Source of the DNA: JBEVJC01 sp040510375
GTDB lineage: Bacteria > Bacteroidota > Bacteroidia > Chitinophagales > Chitinophagaceae
Reading direction: 5' to 3'
Assembly (NCBI GenBank): GCA_040510375.1
Contig: JBEVJC010000016.1
Span: 185,444-249,443, forward strand
Length of the DNA stretch: 64,000 bases
The translations under genes were made by a program, and so were the position numbers. Below are positions 60,882 through 64,000 of the stretch, piece by piece. Position 1 is the first letter of the stretch. Each line of letters opens with the position of its first letter. A model generated the notes under the pieces. That model was not told where the DNA came from. It ran no database searches and saw nothing but the letters and a program-made list of their open reading frames with translations.

Positions 60882-62408
60882 ATGAAGAAGGTATTGGTTT
60901 CGGTCTTGTTTGTCATGTCGTTTACCCTGGCTTATTCGCAGCGGGTATTCTTTGTTTACCTGGAATCGGCCGAACCCTTCTTCATAAAACTGGATAACCG
61001 GACCTATGCATCGGGGTCGTCCGGATACATTATCCTTCCCGGCATGTCCGACAGCTCCTATTTGTTGCGGATCGGTTTTCCCCTTAATAAATACCCCGAC
61101 CAGCTTTTCCGGGTCCGGATGGACAGCCGCGATCATGGTTTCCTGCTGGAAAATAAGGGTCCGGATGGATTTGTGCTGAACGACCAGCAGTCGGCCCGGC
61201 GAATAACTGCAGAAAAGATGCCGGCAAATTTTAAAACGGAACCAAGGAAAGTTAGTCCGTTTACAGATTTACTTGCCCGTGCTACAGACGACAATTCCCT
61301 CCGGTTCACCACCATCCGTATTGTAGCTGAGGCCCCCGCGGGGTCGGAGAAACCGGAAATAATTCCGCCGGTGATTCCCATGAGGCAAAATCAGGATTCT
61401 GTTATTGCCGGGAACCAGGTCCCTGTAACGGCACCCGGCGAAAAAGTAATAACCTCCGCTGAGGCTCAAAAGACTGCAATGGTGGAACCGGCACCAGCGG
61501 AGAAAGTGCCCGTTTCGGCCCAGGTTACAAAATTATCCGGGGCACCTGAGGAAAAGCCCGTTGTACCGGCCGTGGTTTCAAAACCGGCTGCGGCAGAACC
61601 AATACCATCGGGGAAAACTGATTCATCTACCCGCGTTACAAAAACCACTGTTGAGATTCCGCCATCTACTGATAAAACAGTTGCTTCAACTCTGGTTACC
61701 AAAACCAATGTTGAGATTCCGCCATCCGCTGATAGAACTGATTCATCAACCCTGGTTCCAAAAACCAATGTCGGGGTTCCGCCGTCCGCTGATAAGACAA
61801 TTACTTCAGCAAGGGTTCCAGAAACCGGGGAAAAGGATTTGATCTCGGTTGCCGTGGCCAGTCGCCCAATAACCCCTTCTGTAAATGATACTACTAAATC
61901 TGTCGCGGTGACGGGCAGGGAAGAAGCCGATCCGTATAAACCTTCGCGGGTTATCAGGAAAGGGGAAAGTTCCACTACCCAGGGGTTTGGTCTCACCTTT
62001 ATAGATGAATACGACGGGCGCCGCGATACAGTGAAGATCCTGATTCCGAATCCCGACAGGCAGGTGCAGCTGGTAACGGTGAAGGACACGGAGTCCATCT
62101 CTGTTCCCATAGCGGTGAACTGCAGGACGGTCGCCACGGAGCCGGAGCTGGAAAAAACAATCAGGAAGATGAAGTCGGCCAGCAGGGAAGAAGGGATGCT
62201 GGAGGAAGGCTCCAAACTTTTCAAGAGCCACTGTATCAGTACGGAACAGCTTCGTTTGCTTAGCCGGGCCTTCCCTGGCGATGGTGGAAAGCTGAAGTTA
62301 TTCCGGCTGGCGCAGGCCAGGGTGTCGGATCCTGCCAACTTCAGCAAACTTGAAACTGAATTGCACGACGATTATTTTATTGAACGGTTTCGCAGCCTGC
62401 TGCAGTAA
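60882..62408 (+). CDS. Exported DUF4476-type protein with Pro/Thr-rich repeats
   Basis: 508 residues. ATG 60882 gives a signal peptide (KVLVSVLFVMSFTLAYSQ). The N-terminal ~110 residues are beta-rich (RVFFVYLESAEPFFIKLDNRTYASGSSGYIILPG region), the middle (~200-390) is a disordered Pro/Thr/Val-rich linker holding 20-residue repeats, and the C-terminal ~95 residues match the helical DUF4476 domain (MKSASREEGMLEEGSKLFKS, then LRLLSRAFPGDGGKLKLFRLA, then FSKLETELHDDYFIERFRSLL). Role unknown. A TATTTTTG element at 60856 may be its promoter. Confidence 0.8.
   Translation: MKKVLVSVLFVMSFTLAYSQRVFFVYLESAEPFFIKLDNRTYASGSSGYIILPGMSDSSYLLRIGFPLNKYPDQLFRVRMDSRDHGFLLENKGPDGFVLNDQQSARRITAEKMPANFKTEPRKVSPFTDLLARATDDNSLRFTTIRIVAEAPAGSEKPEIIPPVIPMRQNQDSVIAGNQVPVTAPGEKVITSAEAQKTAMVEPAPAEKVPVSAQVTKLSGAPEEKPVVPAVVSKPAAAEPIPSGKTDSSTRVTKTTVEIPPSTDKTVASTLVTKTNVEIPPSADRTDSSTLVPKTNVGVPPSADKTITSARVPETGEKDLISVAVASRPITPSVNDTTKSVAVTGREEADPYKPSRVIRKGESSTTQGFGLTFIDEYDGRRDTVKILIPNPDRQVQLVTVKDTESISVPIAVNCRTVATEPELEKTIRKMKSASREEGMLEEGSKLFKSHCISTEQLRLLSRAFPGDGGKLKLFRLAQARVSDPANFSKLETELHDDYFIERFRSLLQ
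61611..61836 (+). repeat. 60-bp in-frame tandem repeats in DUF4476 gene
   Basis: Units begin at 61611, 61671, 61731 and 61791 (last one partial). The protein unit is D-K-T-x-x-S-T-x-V-x-K-T-x-V-x-I-P-P-S-x. Units are close in sequence, so the array may vary in copy number between strains. Confidence 0.8.
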
Positions 62409-62443
62409 ACCACCAGGGCCTTCGGCCCGTACAACTGAACTCT

Positions 62444-63169
62444 ATGCCCCGATATTTTTTGGAACTGGCCTATAAGGGAACTGCTTACAGCGGTTTCCAA
62501 TCGCAGGAAAACGCCAACACCGTACAGGCCGAAGTAGAAAAAGCGTTCCTGGTTCTGCACCGGAGTCCGGTCGGCCTTACGGGATCTTCCCGTACAGATG
62601 CAGGCGTTCATGCCCGGCAGAACTTTTTCCATTTCGACTATGAAGGTGAGCTTCATCCCCAGCTTATATATAAACTCAATGCGATCCTGCCACGGGATAT
62701 TGTATTAAGGGAGGTCCGCCTGGTTCCTGACGAGGCCCATTCCCGTTTTGATGCGGTGAGCAGGGAGTACGAATACCATGTTTACCGCAGGAAGGACCCG
62801 TTCCTGGACGACCGGGGCTACTATTTTCCCTATAAGATAGATGCGGGTGCCATGCATGCGGCGGCAGGGAGGCTGATGGAGTACACGGATTTCACTTCTT
62901 TCTCCAAAAGGAACACACAGGTAAAGTCGTTCCATTGCCGGATTATGGAGAGCCGCTGGGAGATCGCCGGCAATGAACTTATATACTATGTAAAAGCCGA
63001 CCGGTTCCTTCGTGGAATGGTGCGTGCATTGACGGCAACAATGTTGAAAGTTGGGAGGGGTTTGGTGACCGTAGAACAGTTCGCTGGTATCATTGAAGCG
63101 AAAGACTGTACCAAGGCCAGTTTCGCTGTCCCGCCACACGGTTTATTCCTAATGAAAGTAAATTACTGA
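62444..63169 (+). CDS. truA: tRNA pseudouridine(38-40) synthase TruA
   Basis: 241 residues, cytoplasmic. It converts uridines 38-40 of the tRNA anticodon arm to pseudouridine. The catalytic motif is TGSSRTDAGVHA (Asp52), with the N-terminal YFLELAYKGTAYSGFQSQ, and downstream FDAVSREYEYHV and ADRFLRGMVRALTATMLKVGRG. Full length for the family. It is followed by the rRNA promoter region. Confidence 0.95.
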   Translation: MPRYFLELAYKGTAYSGFQSQENANTVQAEVEKAFLVLHRSPVGLTGSSRTDAGVHARQNFFHFDYEGELHPQLIYKLNAILPRDIVLREVRLVPDEAHSRFDAVSREYEYHVYRRKDPFLDDRGYYFPYKIDAGAMHAAAGRLMEYTDFTSFSKRNTQVKSFHCRIMESRWEIAGNELIYYVKADRFLRGMVRALTATMLKVGRGLVTVEQFAGIIEAKDCTKASFAVPPHGLFLMKVNY

Positions 63170-63267
63170 ACAGTAGGTCGCGGTTTAAACTTCAAATTTT
63201 TTTAAAATTTAAATCGTTGACTGGCGCGGGTTTGAGAGGTTTTGACTAAAATAATTTCAAAAAAAAT

Positions 63268-63297
63268 TTGGCAGGAAAAGATTCACTCCTATCTTTG
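63268..63297 (+). promoter_or_regulatory. rRNA promoter P1
   Basis: TTG 63268-63270, 19-nt spacer, TATCTTTG 63290-63297, then GCAACCCGC and a small hairpin (CCCG...CGGG). Confidence 0.8.
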
Positions 63298-63384
63298 CAA
63301 CCCGCTTGAAAAACGGGACAGTTCTCTGAAGGTAAAATGAAGGATGTTAAGGAAGAAATCGACCAAAAAATAATTGAAAAAAAA

Positions 63385-63415
63385 TTGGCTGGTATGTATG
63401 GATCCCTTAGCTTTG
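63385..63415 (+). promoter_or_regulatory. rRNA promoter P2
   Basis: TTG 63385-63387, 20-nt spacer, TAGCTTTG 63408-63415, then GCAACCCCG and a CCCG...CGGG hairpin plus AGTTCTCTGAAG shared with P1. Confidence 0.8.
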
Positions 63416-63498
63416 CAACCCCGATCGAAACACGGGTAGTTCTCTGAAGAAGGTTAGTGAAAGACGAAGAAAAAAATAAAGAAAAAGAGAATAAAAAT

Positions 63499-63528
63499 TT
63501 GGTAGTGTGTTTGAAACTCCTACCTTTG
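63499..63528 (+). promoter_or_regulatory. rRNA promoter P3
   Basis: TTG 63499-63501, 19-nt spacer, TACCTTTG 63521-63528, followed by GCAATCCGCTC and a CGCTC...GAGCG-like hairpin. Confidence 0.8.
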
Positions 63529-63636
63529 CAATCCGCTCTGAAAAAAAGGAGCGCAGTTCTTCACAAACAAGTTGATTTTCATACCATTTAGCTCTGATTT
63601 TTTCTGAAAGAAAATTGAAGAAAAAGAAAGAAAAAT

Positions 63637-63667
63637 TTGGTTAGAAATAAAGAGGCCCTTACCTTTG
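63637..63667 (+). promoter_or_regulatory. rRNA promoter P4 (closest to 16S)
   Basis: TTG 63637-63639, 20-nt spacer, TACCTTTG 63660-63667, followed by GCACTCCGC and a CCGC...CGG hairpin. Transcription would start about 200 nt before 16S. Confidence 0.8.
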
Positions 63668-63756
63668 CACTCCGCTAGAAATAACGGACACAAACGGTAG
63701 CCTGCTGAAAGGCAGGAAAGCCAAAAGATCTTTGAAAGATTGGGAAACAATAGCAC

Positions 63757-63781
63757 TTCATTCCGGTGCCACCGGAATGAA
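63757..63781 (+). promoter_or_regulatory. Leader hairpin upstream of 16S rRNA
   Basis: Inverted repeat with 12-bp arms, TTCATTCCGGTG and CACCGGAATGAA, one base apart. It lies in the rRNA leader about 92 nt before 16S and could take part in processing or antitermination. No T-run follows, so it is not a terminator. Confidence 0.55.
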
Positions 63782-63872
63782 ACAAACAAGGTAAGTCACT
63801 CGAACAAATTCGAATTGACACGTTTAATTTTCTCTTGAGAATTTTTTACATTGTCAGTATCAAACATCATTT

Positions 63873-64000
<128 letters not shown>

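Noticed and set aside
61466..62347. 293-codon Ser/Thr/Val-rich frame on the minus strand
   Set aside because: Antisense to the low-complexity repeats of the DUF4476 gene, which create long spurious frames.
63268..63700. Periodic similar blocks before 16S, considered as a CRISPR-like array
   Set aside because: Blocks are imperfect, irregularly spaced and centred on promoter elements; they are tandem rRNA promoters.

Overview
The window comes from a member of the phylum Bacteroidota, most likely the family Chitinophagaceae. Evidence: SusC/SusD outer-membrane pairs, TonB-dependent receptors, many lipoproteins with a cysteine near residue 20, promoters of the Bacteroidota TTG-N19/20-TAnnTTTG type, few Shine-Dalgarno sites, and a 16S rRNA 5' end reading from about 63873. 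The left edge cuts a TonB receptor gene and the right edge cuts the 16S gene. No ribosomal protein operon, phage structural gene, CRISPR array or intact transposase was seen.

Layout. (1) 1-9.7 kb: TonB siderophore-type receptor, AraC regulator, YceI, a ring-cleaving dioxygenase/hydrolase pair resembling quinone-stress genes, small membrane and redox proteins, a YCF48-type beta-propeller protein and a lipoprotein with three Cys-bracketed repeats. (2) 9.7-13.6 kb: secreted aminopeptidase P and a TPR lipoprotein. (3) 13.8-18.3 kb: an accessory island beginning at tRNA-Lys(CTT). It holds a vapBC pair whose toxin is broken by a 14-nt insertion, a displaced copy of the tRNA 3' half, an AT-rich two-gene cassette (four-helix membrane protein plus GT4-like glycosyltransferase), a decayed coding segment, and a DUF433/DUF5615 toxin-antitoxin pair bracketed by 17-bp direct repeats. 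(4) 18.3-45.5 kb: a large amino-sugar/glycan utilisation locus. It has a FucP-type permease, GH109, a NagB-LmbE fusion, a hexosamine-kinase-like protein, a LacI regulator, a NagX-like membrane protein, aldose 1-epimerase, SusC/SusD/SusE-like proteins, a GH31 glycosidase, a DUF4874/DUF4832 protein, and a leftward operon of two ~1180-residue FG-GAP/ASPIC-UnbV lipoproteins plus a vanadium haloperoxidase. (5) 45.5-63.2 kb: HigBA, DinB, esterases, a DUF2975/HTH pair, an ABC-F ATPase, ATP-grasp, a sugar dehydrogenase, LemA/TPM genes, an M1 peptidase, a DUF4476 protein and truA. (6) 63.2-64 kb: four tandem promoters in front of 16S rRNA.

How region 4 works together. The same near-palindrome, GCAAACGTTTGC, occurs six times at five promoter regions: between permease and GH109, between lacI and nagX-like, twice (21 bp apart) before the epimerase, before susC, and before the FG-GAP/haloperoxidase operon. 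With a LacI-family gene in the middle, this reads as one regulon. Outer-membrane import (SusCD), alpha-GalNAc or related glycosidases (GH109, GH31), inner-membrane uptake, phosphorylation, deacetylation and deamination fit catabolism of N-acetylhexosamine glycans. The haloperoxidase operon is drawn into the same regulon by its operator, which is the most unexpected part. Functions are inferred from motifs and family knowledge; no search was run.
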